Below, piece by piece: positions 9,979 through 21,639 of a stretch of DNA of 64,000 nt; position 1 is the first letter of the stretch, and each line of letters opens with the position of its first letter. Where the stretch lies: positions 221,999,899 through 222,063,898 of the forward strand of contig OY986435.1 of assembly GCA_963920525.1 (NCBI GenBank), written 5' to 3'. Source of the DNA: Dichetophora obliterata (taxonomy: Eukaryota > Arthropoda > Insecta > Diptera > Sciomyzidae). The notes beneath the pieces were generated by a model. The model was given only the letters and a program-made list of their open reading frames with translations. It ran no database searches and was not told where the DNA came from. A program made the position numbers and the translations under genes.

Positions 9979-12193
9979 TACCTTTAGAATGTATCATGTC
10001 TGACTGTCTCAACCTGGCGAGGCCAGCATAATCTTTGTGAAATCGCCTCAAGTCGACTCAAACCACCACGTGGTGTTTCCTGTGACAACCGTTAGTTTGG
10101 CGGCTAACCTGAGCGGCTTAAAATAGGTTGTGCGTCGGGTTTGAAGCCCACCCGTAAAAACCCATTTCAATGAAAACACAAAAGAATAGAAGAAAACTGA
10201 TCCCCAACTCTGATGATGACTACCGCAAACGAAAAACTGATAACGATATACGGATATGCACCTGGAACGTCCGAACCCTTAATTGGGAAGGTGCCTCTAT
10301 CCAACTGACTGATGTCTTGACAAGATACAAAGCTGAGATCACTGCTATCCAAGAAATGTGATGGAAGGGACAGGGTTGCATTCGGCATGCACCCTGCGAT
10401 ATCTACTACAGCGGCCATGCGGAGAAGCACGAGTTTGGATGCGGATTTGTATTTGGCAAAAGACTACGGCCCCACGTCCTGCGATTCCTACCTGTGAACA
10501 AACGACTTGCCATAATCCACATTAAGGTAACATTTTTTAATATAAGCCTAATATGTGCGCACGCTCCGACAGAAGACAAGGACGATGAGATCAAGGAAAT
10601 TTTCTACGAGCGCCTTGAAAATGCTTCAACGCTAAGGTGGGCAAGGAAAATATTTTTAGTCCAACAGTCGGAAAGTTCAGTCTCCACGACAACACCTCCG
10701 ATAACGGAATGAGGCTGATTGACTTCGCCACAGCACGAAACATGGTCGTAAGTAGCACTAGATTCAAGCATCTCACTATTCATAAAGCCACCTGGATGTC
10801 CCCTGATCAAAAAACCAAAAATCAAATTGATCACTTCCAGTGTATTGGATGTACGCACGTGTATTGGATTGGATCCGTGGTGCAAAAATTGACTCGGATC
10901 ACTGGCTTGTTGCAGGCAAGATCCGTACACGTCTGTGCGCAGCTAAGAATACACGCAACCCCACACAGAGAAAGCTAGACGTCGACAAGCTGCAATCGAA
11001 ACAGACCGCCGATGCTTTCGCCACTCGACTCTCACTCCTGCTTCAAAGCACTCCTCCAATCGATGACACATTTCCAACTTCATGCGTGCGGCTGCTGAAG
11101 AGGTGATTGGCTACCACCGCCCTCGCCGAAACCAAGAGTGTCGCGACGCCACTGCAGAGAAAGACGCCGCCTACAAAGCCACTCTGCAGTCGGTTGTAAC
11201 GCGCGCTGCTAAGGAGCGATACAAAGAAAAGAGGAGGGAAGAGAGACATATTTTCAGGCGGAAAAAAAGAGAGGCAGAAAAGCGCAAGCAGGAGAATATT
11301 GAGATGTATGGTGACAGGAATGAGGCCCGAAAATTTTTCGAAAAATAAGACGCCTTGCCCGATGGTTTTAAAACCAAGGTCTCTTCCTGCAAGGATGAAC
11401 ACGGGAATCTAGTGACAGATGTCCAGAGTACACTGACGTTATGGAGGGAACACTTCTCTAAGCTTCTAAATGGCGACGCTGACAACAATCCCGCCAATAG
11501 AGATGATATTTTCGAAACCCCAATTTCGGATGACAGCGTCGAGGTTCCGCTGCCCGACTATGATGAAATTCTGACAGCTATAGCTCGGCTTAAAAATAAC
11601 AAAGCCGCGCCTGTTGAGCTGTTTAAGAACGGAGGCGAAGTTCTACTTAAATGCATTCACGAGCTTCTGTACAGAATATGGTCGGAAGAATGCATTCCGA
11701 ACGATTGGAATCTCAGTGTGCTCTGCCCAATCCACAAGAAAGGCGATCCCACTATCTGTGCCAATTACCGTGGAATAAGCCTTTTTAATATCGCATATAA
11801 GGTCCTGTCGAGCTTTTTATGTGAAAGATTGAAGCCCATTGTAAACGAACTGATCGGACCTTATCAGTGTGGCTTCAGACCTGATGAACTGTATGAGCTG
11901 TAAGCTGACATCGCCATAGTCAAGCGCATTAAAATCGAGCGGCTTCGATGGCTGGTCATGTTCAGCGCATGAAAGACGATGCTCCAGTGAAGAAATCATT
12001 CGATTCGGTACCCAGCGGCGGTCAACGCAGAAGAGGACGACCGCATCTTCGTTGGAAAGACCAAGTAGAGGGCAACCTGACGAAGCTTGGAATTTCCAAC
12101 TTGCTCCAGCAAGCAAACGACAGAAATGGCTGGCGCAAATTCTTAGATGAGACCAAGACCGACATACGGTTGTAGCGCCAACTAAGTAAGTAA
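9979..12193 (+). mobile_element. RTE-clade non-LTR retrotransposon, copy 1 (internally deleted)
   Basis: The insertion is bracketed by a 15-bp target duplication and ends in an AAGT repeat tail (12180-12193), the usual RTE-type 3' end. Its 5' leader (9979-10169) is longer than that of copy 2, so this copy is closer to full length at the 5' end. About 880 bp of the reverse-transcriptase core and downstream region are missing at about 11884: sequence matching copy 2 at about 60384 joins directly to sequence matching about 61267, with only 2 bp (tg) of microhomology. Confidence 0.9.
10170..12175 (+). pseudogene. RTE endonuclease/reverse transcriptase, broken
   Basis: The polyprotein starts at the ATG at 10170. 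The N-terminal apurinic-like endonuclease (EEP) begins CTWNVRTLNW, then AIQEM is followed by an in-frame stop where copy 2 has an Arg codon (TGA for CGA, about 10359). Near 10625 about 60 bp with the GDFN catalytic block are missing, and more indels follow. The RT fingers region (CPIHKKGDPTICANYRGISL, about 11727-11790) is present. The palm (motifs A to C, including YADD) lies in the internal deletion. The C-terminal end (GHVQRMKDDAPVKK to NGWRKFLDE) is retained at 11958-12150. It is non-functional. Confidence 0.9.
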
Positions 12194-12208
12194 GTATGAT
12201 ATTTAATA

Positions 12209-14300
12209 ACACTGAACAACAAAATAATTTTTATTCCAAAATAACAAGGTTTCGCAAACGGATTCTGATGGAGGGGACCAAAAAAAATATACGTGTATCG
12301 GCGTTCTGAAAGCTAACGTCTGAGTTTTATTTTAGAAGGTGCTTAACTTATCCTCCTTTTGAACATTCTCAGTGAATCGGCAAACGAAACCATGTGACCC
12401 TTACGTTTTTGGTATAGGATGTGTTCGGTACATTTATGTAAAATGTTACGAGGAACATTTTCGTGCAACATTTTAACAATCTAACTCTTCAATATATGGG
12501 TCTTTTTGACCTGTTTTTGATAAAGGGCAAATAAGACCCATAAAACCGGGATATAACGGGTTAAAACATTCCACAAAAATATTTGCCATATAATTTTACT
12601 AGAAGTCTCTGAATACACCAAAGCTCAAAAACCAACTTGAATTCCAAAAATAAGTGAAAACTTAAAATGTGTTTAAGGGTTAATTTTTCACTTATTTAGA
12701 ATTGGTGTTAGAATGTCCCACAAAACTCAGTGTTAAAACAAAAATGTTATACGTAAAATTTCACTCAAAATCACCATACAAAAGAAACTTCTACATATAA
12801 TATCTATAAATACAAAGCAGAAAGCAAATTTGAGTATTTGAGGAAGCATTCATTTAATACATGTCTTTTAGCTCTAAGCAATTCTATAGCATTCAATGGT
12901 TCCATTCTATAGTCTATAGTTTATACCTATTCTATAGTCTATAGTCTATTCATCCAGCAATGTCCAGCATATTTGAGCTATGAGAGAATAAATTCTCTTG
13001 CCTTTTATAGCGTTCTTCAGTAGGTGCACATGTTCTGTTGTTCGAAGTAATCCATATGAGAATTCAAAAAATGTATGTTTGTTGTCATATGAACACCTGG
13101 TTTTTCAAAAGATCTTAGTATGTTGTCGACGTTACTCTATGCTCAGAATTAGTATGCTTGCCGCAGACATAGCAAAACCAATCAAGTTTGTCTAAGCAAT
13201 TAGACATTTTCGCTAAAACTGAAATTTCATTATTCACTGCTCACAAACCAAGTAAATATTTCAGAAATCAATTTAATTTCCTTACTTACACTTGATGTTA
13301 TTTTGATTAAGTAAATCACTCAGGCTTTGTTTTAAAATCTGCAATTCTTTTTAAAAAAAGCACGGGTCAAGGGTTAATTTCTCACTTATTTAGAATTAGT
13401 TTTAAAATGTCCCACAAAACTCAGTGTTAGGGTGTTATTTACTATAACAAAAAAGTATAGCAGTGAGGTGACTGCCGACCGAAGCGAAAACCTATATATA
13501 AAAAATTAGTATTCCCTGGAAGACTTTGTCCTGCCACGGACCGCCTTACTGCTATATAAGAATTTTCATGCTAATCGGAAAAAAATTTTATAATTTTACC
13601 CCCTCAACCTTTCATTATTTCTTTCAAAATATTTTTTATTCATATAGCATTTTTATTTTATAATTACACCTAACTATATTATTATATTTAAATTTAATAT
13701 TGTTGATATAAAAATAAAATACAGGCAGCACTATTGAATGAAAAATAATCCTTAAAAAGAATATTAAATTTTTTCTTTCAATGTATGTATAAGTAGAGCT
13801 GTACCTAAAACAATATAAATTTACTTTTTTTCAAATATGATATTTTGTTTGATGGGTCTTGAAGTCTCTTTTAATGCCTGCGTATGAGATCTTGCTACTA
13901 GGAAAACAGAAAACATAGCAAGCAAAGTGCAGTTTATTTTCTGCCCCCGATTCGGATTATCCGTACATCCGGTTCATCATTAATGCACACCATTTCATTA
14001 TATTTTAAATTATGGGTATAAATATAAAAAACGGAGTAACACACAATCAAAAATATAAATTAAACTTATTTAAATAATTAATATGCACATAAAATACGTA
14101 TACATAGAACTTGTATTTACATAAATTTCATTTTCATTACTTTCACTGTTTGCGTCATTAATAATTGAATTATATTCTAAAAAAGATACTATAGGCGTAT
14201 GGTAGCTGAAATAAGAAACAACAAATTTTTGGACGATGCAATCCCAGTCATGATAAAATTATTATTAGGTAATCTTGACATCTACTTATTTTCTCAATAG
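12209..14300. other. Intronic repeats without a recognised gene
   Basis: A block with 'tcacttatttagaattggtgtt' and 'cccacaaaactcagtgtta' occurs at about 12670-12745 and again at 13370-13430 in direct orientation. A second block, 'tcaccatacaaaa' plus 'tatctataaatacaaag', at 12760-12840 recurs near 15690-15760. A third, at 13240-13360 (with 'aggctttgttttaaaatctg'), recurs as reverse complement at 15985-16090. These look like pieces of one or more decayed elements about 3 kb long. No coding region is supported. Confidence 0.55.
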
Positions 14301-14305
14301 CTGCG

Positions 14306-14527
14306 ACCATCGAATTTCACACAAAAGAAAACAATATAAAGTGCGTGTGTCACACACATTGGCAGCTTTCAGCGGAGTCAATAGTTGGCAACTGTTTTTA
14401 TTTTAAATTTGAGTGAGAAACCTTTGCAATTAAATGATCCATTCACAACAGGTGGCTCCTCTGAATGCGGCCAATGTGTGTGACACACGTTCTCTATTTT
14501 GTTTTCTTTTGTTTGACATTCGATGGT
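14306..14527. repeat. 222-bp inverted-repeat element
   Basis: The left arm (about 14306-14366: ccatcgaat ... gtgtgtcacacacattggc) and right arm (about 14466-14527) are reverse complements over about 60 bp with a few mismatches. They enclose about 100 bp. This is the geometry of a small foldback MITE. No certain target duplication was identified. Confidence 0.75.
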
Positions 14528-14663
14528 TGAAACACGAAATGCCACTTCTACCTATTACTTATTATACCATGGTCCCAGTCAGAGAATATGCTGGCGACAT
14601 TTATAAAACTACAAACGTTTTTATGTTGGTCATGAAACTCAAACACACTCTCTTGAATATTGG

Positions 14664-14821
14664 CTACCAGGCGCTCAGCTTTTATCGTTTGACATGATTT
14701 TGATAGATTTGTAGGTATTGTCGAAAAGGAATCAAAACAAACACAGAATATAAGGGGTACTTTTTAAAGTCTCTCCGTATCGAGCCTACCTAGTTAATAT
14801 GCCTTGCTGAGCGCCTGGTAG
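14664..14821. repeat. 158-bp segment with 16-bp perfect inverted ends
   Basis: ctaccaggcgctcagc at 14664-14679 is perfectly inverted at 14806-14821. The interior has no ORF. It may be a small MITE, but the arms alone do not prove a mobile element. Confidence 0.5.
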
Positions 14822-14861
14822 TCAAGATCCAAAAGCGTCATTTAAAAAACCTACTCGCTGT

Positions 14862-15556
14862 CATGGCAGAATAAGCAGGTAGGGCCGGCTCGCTTAGTGC
14901 CCTCACTCGTTAAGGGCCAAATAGACTACACAGGCGTTTGCGCAAACAAGACTTTTTTCTCGTCATAACGACGACCATACACTACACAGACTTTGTTTGT
15001 GCAGACTTGATTTTTTAGTTCAAATTTTATTAAATTTTTCTTTTCTGCTTCCTTTCTATATATTTTCCTTCGCGTACGTCTTCTTCACTCCATAAAACTT
15101 TCGGGATTATGACATGTAGGTGTGATTTTCACTACACACTATACAGACGGTTTGCGCAAACAACCAAAAATGAAAATATTTTTATTTTTGCTCAAACATC
15201 TGCACAAACCTAAAACAACCAAATACACTGTCGAACAGTCTGCACAAACACGTGGAAAATGAAAAGGCTGAAATGAGAATATTATGTTTCCAAATTGTAA
15301 ATAGTGCGGACACGTGTGTTAAGTTTGTGTTAATTTGAATGAAAATAATATAAAAACAGTGTAAATAAAACTATAAAATGCCGAGGAAGTGTTTAATTTG
15401 CAAAAAAGCAAAAAAACAAGTTTAACCAAAAATCAACTGCAAAACATAAACATAAAGAAACTCGAGATGAACAGCTGGTTTTGACTACTAGCTCGCTTTT
15501 CTCTGCTTTCTACTTCATTCCTCTAAGAGTCGACCCTACCTGATTATTCTACCATG
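14862..15556. mobile_element. P-like MITE 1, 695 bp, 8-bp TSD
   Basis: The terminal inverted repeats of about 23 bp are catggcagaataa... on the left and its complement, ending in catg, on the right, with two mismatches. They are flanked by the exact 8-bp duplication ctcgctgt (14854-14861 and 15557-15564). CATG-type ends with 8-bp duplications are known for P elements; hAT elements also make 8-bp duplications. The interior has several copies of a tttgcgcaaaca-like motif. Near 15378 it has a start, MPRKCLICKKAKK, whose C-x2-C pair could be the remnant of a zinc-finger N-terminus. It is non-autonomous. Confidence 0.8.
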
Positions 15557-16085
15557 CTCGCTGTCTGTATTGATGACGAGAGTTACTCGGAAAATCACGA
15601 TGACGCAAACCAAAGATTTACCCTCTACCAAAATCGTTCAACGTGCCTAAAGAAGTTTTCACTTCAAAAATATTTTACGTAAAATTTTACTCTAAATCAC
15701 CATACAAAATAAAGCTCTTCATTTAATATCTATAAATACAAAGAAGAGAGCAAATTTTGTCGTTTTTCCACTGATGCACTAATTCGGCTCATCAAACTTA
15801 GCAATGACAATGAATCTTATCAGCTGCACTTTGGCTGATAAGATCCGTTACGTGTCAACAAAAAACTATGAAAAGCAAAATCAAAACAAAAAATAAAATC
15901 AATGCCCTTCCCCGCTCCACATTATTTTTTATTGTACCGAAGTATGTTACTGTGTTATTTCTTATTGTGTACACAACTTTCGGTGCTTTTTAAAAGAATT
16001 GCAGATTTTAAAACAAAGCCTGAGTGAATCAAAATAACATCAAGTTCAAGTAAGGAAATTAAATTGATTTGTGAAATACTTGGTT

Positions 16086-16525
16086 CCATTCATTTTAGAG
16101 CTCCCTTAATAATGAAAATACTCGCTAAGGGGTGAATTTTTCCAACTTCTATGGGACAAGTGGCGTAAGTCCATTCATTTTATATCCCAATTAATTATGA
16201 AGTTAATCGCTAAAGAGTGGTTTTGTCCAATTTCTAGGTAAAAAAGCTGCCATTCCTCATCAAAAAAATTTTTAAAATATTTTCCAGAACATTTTTACAG
16301 CGGAAAGGACAAATTATAAAAAATTTTAAGAGGACAAGTGGCGGAACCATTCATTTTATATCTCCCTTAATAATGAAGATAATCGCTTAAAGGGGGTTTT
16401 GTCCAACTTTAAGGTGAAAATACTGTCATTCCTCATAAAAATTTCTTAAAAAATATCTCCCATTAGATTCGTACAGCGGAAACGAGAAATTTAAAAAAAA
16501 GTTTAGTGAACCAGTGGCGCAAGAT
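16086..16525 (+). repeat. Tandem repeat, ~174-bp period
   Basis: Units beginning 'attcattttatatc' followed by 'aataatgaa' and later 'acagcggaaa' and 'aagtggcg' start near 16086 (a partial unit), 16172 and 16346. That gives about 2.5 copies. There is no ORF. Confidence 0.65.
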
Positions 16526-16549
16526 CAAATTTTTTTACTAATATGCAAT

Positions 16550-16702
16550 ATTCTGCATAATTTTTGGATTTTTGAATAGCTCCATTTATGTAGTAAAGAA
16601 CAAAGAAAGCAAAAAGAACCACGCCCGAACACGGATTCAAACCGGGGACCTCTGAGTTGATAGTCTAGCGCACTCTTCACTAGACTACAAAGGCCAACGT
16701 AA
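16550..16702 (-). mobile_element. tRNA-derived SINE, copy on minus strand
   Basis: On the minus strand it starts near 16700 with a tRNA-like head: A box tagtctagtg and B box ggtttgaatcc (one mismatch to GGTTCGAATCC). It is followed by a 'ctttctttgttcttt' body. The same head and body appear on the plus strand at 35232. RNA polymerase III internal promoters define tRNA-derived SINEs; there is no proper tRNA cloverleaf, so this is not a tRNA gene. Confidence 0.75.
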
Positions 16703-17630
16703 ATTGAAATTTACCTTTTAATCCTCTTTTTTTTTGTCCTCTAACAAGGAAAAATTGTACAAACATAATTTCTGGGGGTGTTTGGCAAATTTCACACACA
16801 GATTTTTGTTTTACTCGACTTTCACGAAAAATACTATAACTTCCCGGGTATTTCCACTTATTTTTTTTATCTGTGTGTTATTGCTTGTTTCCTTCCGCTG
16901 ATTCAGGAGATTTCATTGTTTCTCATCAACATTTTCAACTAGATCAAAAACATGACAACTTTAAATAGTTTCCATGCAACACGAACCTAAAAACTACACA
17001 AAAATATAACAACAACAATAGCAACCGCATCAACAACAAATGCAATTATAGCCTGTTTTTTTACATAACTTAGTTGTTATTAAAACAACAACGAAAACAA
17101 AACCAAAAATTGCAACAATCTGCAGCAATACAAAAAAAAAAAAAAGACAAAAAATTGCAGTTCCATTGAAATTGCTGAGCTTCAAAATACTACTGCTTCT
17201 GCTGCTGCTGCTCCAATGATGGTGACTTGGTCGGTGGTTTCGGCGATGGTGCTTCACTAGCTGCATTAGTTGCACTCGGGTTGCATTTAAAACAAGTAAA
17301 GTGCGCGCTCTTCAAGTAAAATCATAAAAATAATAATATTTTCTAAACTAAACAACAACAAATGACAAGCAAATTCATAATTTTATTGCTTTCTTTGTGT
17401 TTGTGCATTGAATAATATGCAAAAAGAAATTGCTGTCCATTAAGCGAGGACAAAAGAAACTGTTTTTGTGGCACTAAAGCAAAGTTATTGGTGTTGTGTC
17501 ACTTTCTTTGTTGTTACATAAAGAGTGACCGGTACACGGTGTCCAGTGCGTGCGAACGACCATCAACGTATCCATCAAACCAGAAACACAAGCAACAACA
17601 ACCTCACCAAACAACCAGAGTTGCAGCAAC
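16703..17630 (+). other. Non-coding stretch upstream of 17631 exon
   Basis: This region is CAA/ACA-rich with poly-A runs near 17130, resembling the simple-sequence-rich 5' regions of fly genes. Short reading frames here are simple-sequence artefacts. It could contain a promoter and 5' UTR for the exon at 17631, but no specific element can be called. Confidence 0.35.
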
Positions 17631-18035
17631 ATGAGTTGTCGTCAACGTGCACTCGAATATTTTGCTGCAATTGTTACTATTTTGCTTGCAGTCACTTTGA
17701 TTGTGTTTGCAATTTTTGTGCAGCGCGCCAATCGCAGTGTTGAGAGAAAGTTTGTTGCAACAATACCCACAACAACAGCAGCAGCAACGTTTTCAATGAA
17801 TGACATAAAAGAATCAAATGAATTGAATATCGAACAAAGCACAGAAATATTGTTGCTGATTGGAACAACATTAGCAACAGTGGATCTAGCCAAACAAATG
17901 AAAACCACAACAGCTGCAGCAGCAGCAATAGAAAAAATGTTACCATTTTCAACGCTTGAAACACCCGTGAAAACTACAAAAATGCATCAAGTTATTAATG
18001 AGCGTGCATCTCATTTCAAAATTGCCACAAGCACC
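17631..18035 (+). CDS. Possible alternative first exon with membrane anchor
   Basis: The ATG at 17631 has a good fly start context (cagcaacATG). It opens a 135-codon frame starting MSCRQRALEYF, followed by one strong hydrophobic segment at residues 12-30 (AAIVTILLAVTLIVFAIFV) and then QRANR. This looks like a signal anchor with a short cytoplasmic tail. The rest is Thr/Ala-rich and polar, with no known domain. The frame ends at a strong donor, ACC|GTGAGT (18036), in phase 0, which is the phase used by the esterase exons at 37050 and 62532. It could therefore be an alternative first exon giving a membrane-tethered esterase, or the first exon of a different nested gene. Codon use is host-like and the region is free of transposon similarity. 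It has no transcript support here. Confidence 0.5.
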
Positions 18036-18735
18036 GTGAGTACAACAGTGATTTTCCTGATTTCTAGAACTAGCTCAATTCGTTGTTTTGTATAGAAAAA
18101 ACCCGGAAGTGTTGACCATCATCTTCCATAGAGAATAGATACTTGCAATGTTGCTACCTTTGCTTAACCGTAGAGTTGGTTGCTTCTGAATTGTTTTGCA
18201 AGGAAAGGCTCCCAGTATATTGAATAGAGGATACAAAATTTTTGGTTGACGTATCTGTTTAAACGGCCTCAACTAAGGGTTATGTTGTTTCAAAATCAGC
18301 GTAAATTTATTTTATTTTATCATAACAGGACCATTTTCTATCGAAACATATACAAATTCGGTATCAAACGAAAGGTTTTCAAAAACTGAAGTTTAGCTCT
18401 GTTTGCATAAAATTGATGAAGGTATTATTGTACTATTATAGAATTAAAAACATTTAAAAATTCAATATAACGAATAATTATTGTAATAACATATAAAAAG
18501 CTAAAAATAACTATCATTAACTGATAAAAACTTGGCTGGATTCATTAATTGAAGGCTCAAAAAAAACAGTTAACGGTATTTTTTTGGCAATACTGTATAT
18601 TTCATTTAACTAGAGACCGTACCAAGTAAAGGGTGTTTTTTTATAGAGTAATACAAGTTTTAATCATAATAAAACATAGTAATATATTTTTAATATTAAT
18701 TAAATGGGCTTTATTAGATAGAAAATTTTATGACA

Positions 18736-19823
18736 TTAATGTTTAAATATGATTTCGGCCATGTGGCCGCCACAGCTGGCGCGTACAAGGCGCAATCTGG
18801 AACACCAATTTTCACAAACTTTTCGCAGCATTTGCGGTCGTATCTCGCCGATAACTCTTCGAATGTTGATTTTCAGGTGTTCAATTGTTTGTGGTTTATT
18901 GACGTAGACAAGTGACTTTACATAACCCCAAAGAAAATAATCCAATGGAGTTAAATCACACGATCTTGGGGGCCAATTATTTGGGCCATTTCGTGAAATT
19001 ATTTTTTCGTCAAAAGATTTCTTGAGTAAATCAATTGTAGCGCCCGCTGTGTGGCATATGGCTCCGTCCTGTTGGAACCACATATCAGCAAAATTAATGA
19101 CAGCTAGTTGATGTACAAAAAAAAACTTCGAATCATGTTCCTATACCGTTCACCATTGACAGTAACATTCTGACCATCATCGTTTTTGAAGACATATGGG
19201 CTAATGACTCCGCTAGCCCATAAAGCGCACCAAACAGTAATTTTCTGTGAATGTAATGGTGTTTCGACAGAAGCTTGCGGATTCTCCTCACTCCAAATAC
19301 GACAATTCTGTTTATTTACGTACCCATTCAACCAAAAATGGGCTTTATCGGAAAATAAAATTTGCCATGGAAATTCAAAATCAATATCAATTTGTGCTTC
19401 AGCCCATTCGCCGAATTGGCGGCGCATACGATGGTCTTTTGGCTTTAATTCCTGCGCAAATTGAATGTTGAAAGGTTTTAAGCCAAGATCTTTTCGTAAA
19501 ATCTTCCATAAAGTGAAAGGACACAACCCCAGTTACTGAGAACGGCGACGAATTGATTGATTAGGATCATCTTCAATGCTTTCCTGTACAGCGTCTACAG
19601 ATTCTTCAGTGCGCACTGTTCGGCGTCTCACGGTATGCACATTATCAGTAACGGTAAATGTGGTCCGAGAACAATCTATTGTTCTTCGAATTAGCAGATC
19701 TGAAGGACGATTATGTAAGCCATAAAATGGACGAAGTGCACGATAATTTTGCTGAACATAACCATTATTTTGATTACAAATTTCCACAATTTGCATGCGT
19801 TGCTCTGGTGTAAGTCGATCCAT
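18736..19823 (-). pseudogene. DD41D mariner-like transposase, broken
   Basis: The protein starts at 19823 (MDRLTPEQRMQIVEI) with a helix-turn-helix DNA-binding domain. An in-frame stop at 19530-19532 follows RRRSQ where copy 2 has Gln. The catalytic domain then runs through the first Asp in LFSDKAHFWLNG (about 19350) to SFF. There an indel in a T run near 19125 shifts the frame. The last block has the second Asp in WFQQDGAICHTA and the third in TPLDYFLWGYVK, 41 residues apart between the two Asp, which defines DD41D. It ends with a stop at 18736. Relative to the family it is nearly full length but dead. Confidence 0.87.
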
Positions 19824-19839
19824 AACAAAATGTCAAAGC

Positions 19840-21129
19840 CAGTGGCGTAAAAAGCGGGCCCGCGGGCGCAACAAAGTCAGGGGCGCCTTCAAGCACCTTG
19901 ATGATAAATTAAGTGGAAGTTTTCAAAACATTCAAGAAATACGAAAATATTTAATTTATAAAATATATTTATGAAAGAAGATATTTTAAAAATATTACTT
20001 TTGTAATAAATGATAACTTTTGAACAAAAAATAGTCTCTTCTTGTTCTCTTTTTTGCCAAGAGTTCTCTTGTTTTGTCTTACGCTCAGAGGTAGATTTAC
20101 TACAGTGAGCGCCCTAGGCTTGAAAAATATGACGTCCTTATCGTGTTATCGTACATGTTTATTGTGTCGTATGCGCATAGCAGCCTTCAGATCTTTGACG
20201 GTATCTCGACAATGACTCAATTTTGATATTATTATTTTATTTTAAATACCAAATAATTTTGAAAGGTTGTAATTAAGGTTTCAAAATAGGGTAAGCAGTA
20301 AGTTGTTCAAAGTAGTTGTAAGTTGGGCTTTAAAAACAATTTATAGAAGAAACTCTTTGTCACCGCAAGGACGTACGAAAAGTCTCCTAACAAATTTTTC
20401 GACTACTTCCGCGGCACAAAATAGAAAATAAATCACTCATTTTAATAACTTCAATAAATCTTAATAAAATATTATAAATTTTTTCCGATTTGTTATGATT
20501 TCCTGTTTGTGTACAATATGCCAGAAAATGCCAATTTAAGGATTTTAATTTTGGCACAAAACATTTCAAGATTACGTCATAACTACCCGTGATGTTGTTT
20601 TCTTAATATTTGCATTTTTGGAAATATTTTTATTAAAATACTCAGAATCGAAATTTTCTAAACACTTCTAGGAAAAACTTTCATAACGACCAGGTTATTC
20701 AACGTAATTGCACCATTTTTCGTTTCAATATTAGCCATAGTTTCACAAAATATTTCCATTGCACTTTATGGAAACACTGTGATATTTAGATTTAAGCAAT
20801 TTTTTTAAAGAACAAGAAAAAATTAATTTTTTTTCTAGAATTAAAAAATTACAGCTCTGATAGTTTTTGCCTAATTTTTACGTTAAATATCTATATCTTT
20901 TTGCAGAACTCTTATTTTCAAATTCATATTGCATGACTAGTAAATGCGATTTTTGTGAAAAAAGAAAACCTATTTCCCATAAAAATCAGATTTTCAACTT
21001 TAAAATCACTTACAGCACGTTTAAATATCAACATTTTTATCTGAAAATTTCACATTTTACTTCAGTAAAGGAATGAAACCCCGATCTGTAAATTTCAAAA
21101 AAATAAGATAAGAACAATTCTAATTATAA

Positions 21130-21165
<36 letters not shown>

Positions 21166-21374
21166 TTTCCGCTCCCAAAAATTTACAGCAAAAAAAATAT
21201 TGCCGCCCCAAAAAATGTTCCGAACTAGGCTGCAGCCTACTCAGCCTAATGATAAAATCACCCCTGCCTATGCTTCTGGTAACCTTAGTTATAAGACAGT
21301 TTAACGCAAAATGTAAAAAACAGGGCGTTTTTATAAATCTGCGGGCGGGCGCAGAAAATATAGTTACGCCACTT
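19840..21374. mobile_element. hAT-like insert nested in rosa copy 1
   Basis: Comparison with rosa copy 2 shows extra sequence exactly here. Its ends are inverted, cagtggcgtaa and ttacgccact, and it is flanked by gtcaaagc (19832-19839) and ctaaaagc (21375-21382), an imperfect 8-bp duplication (6 of 8). No transposase was recognised, so it is non-autonomous or heavily decayed. An AT dinucleotide run sits at about 21137-21163. Confidence 0.65.
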
Positions 21375-21639
21375 CTAAAAGCAAATTAAACAAAAAGCAA
21401 CTATCAGCTGTTAAATGGGTGGTCAAATAAAGCAGTGATGCCAACTCAAAGTTGTATCACTCTATAAAAAACACCCTTTATGTATGCATTTTATAATCAA
21501 AAGCACAAAATAATAATTATCTCTTGACTGTTAAAATTTTGAGCAACAAATAGTTATTTCTGCTTTTTATTTTTCTGATCCAGAAATAAAAAGCAAAATT
21601 TGCCCTTGGCCGAAATTTTACGACGCACAAAATAAGCAG

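Larger units (their letters stand above)
18629..21478 (-). mobile_element. DD41D rosa-like element, copy 1 with nested insert
   Basis: The terminal inverted repeats read aagggtgttttttta... and its complement (about 28 bp, a few mismatches), with TA on both sides (18627-18628 and 21479-21480). Subtracting the nested 1535-bp insert and its 8-bp duplication leaves 1307 bp, close to the 1311 bp of copy 2 at 55369. The transposase lies on the minus strand. Rosa-type mariners with this catalytic spacing are known from tephritid flies. Confidence 0.88.

Noticed and set aside
11043..11497. Minus-strand ORFs opposite the RTE elements (also 58553-59986)
   Set aside because: They are antisense shadows of the retrotransposon coding strand.
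17030..17275. Minus-strand ORF with a hydrophobic stretch near the 17631 exon
   Set aside because: It is made of CAA/TTG simple sequence and poly-T and has no splice or start support.
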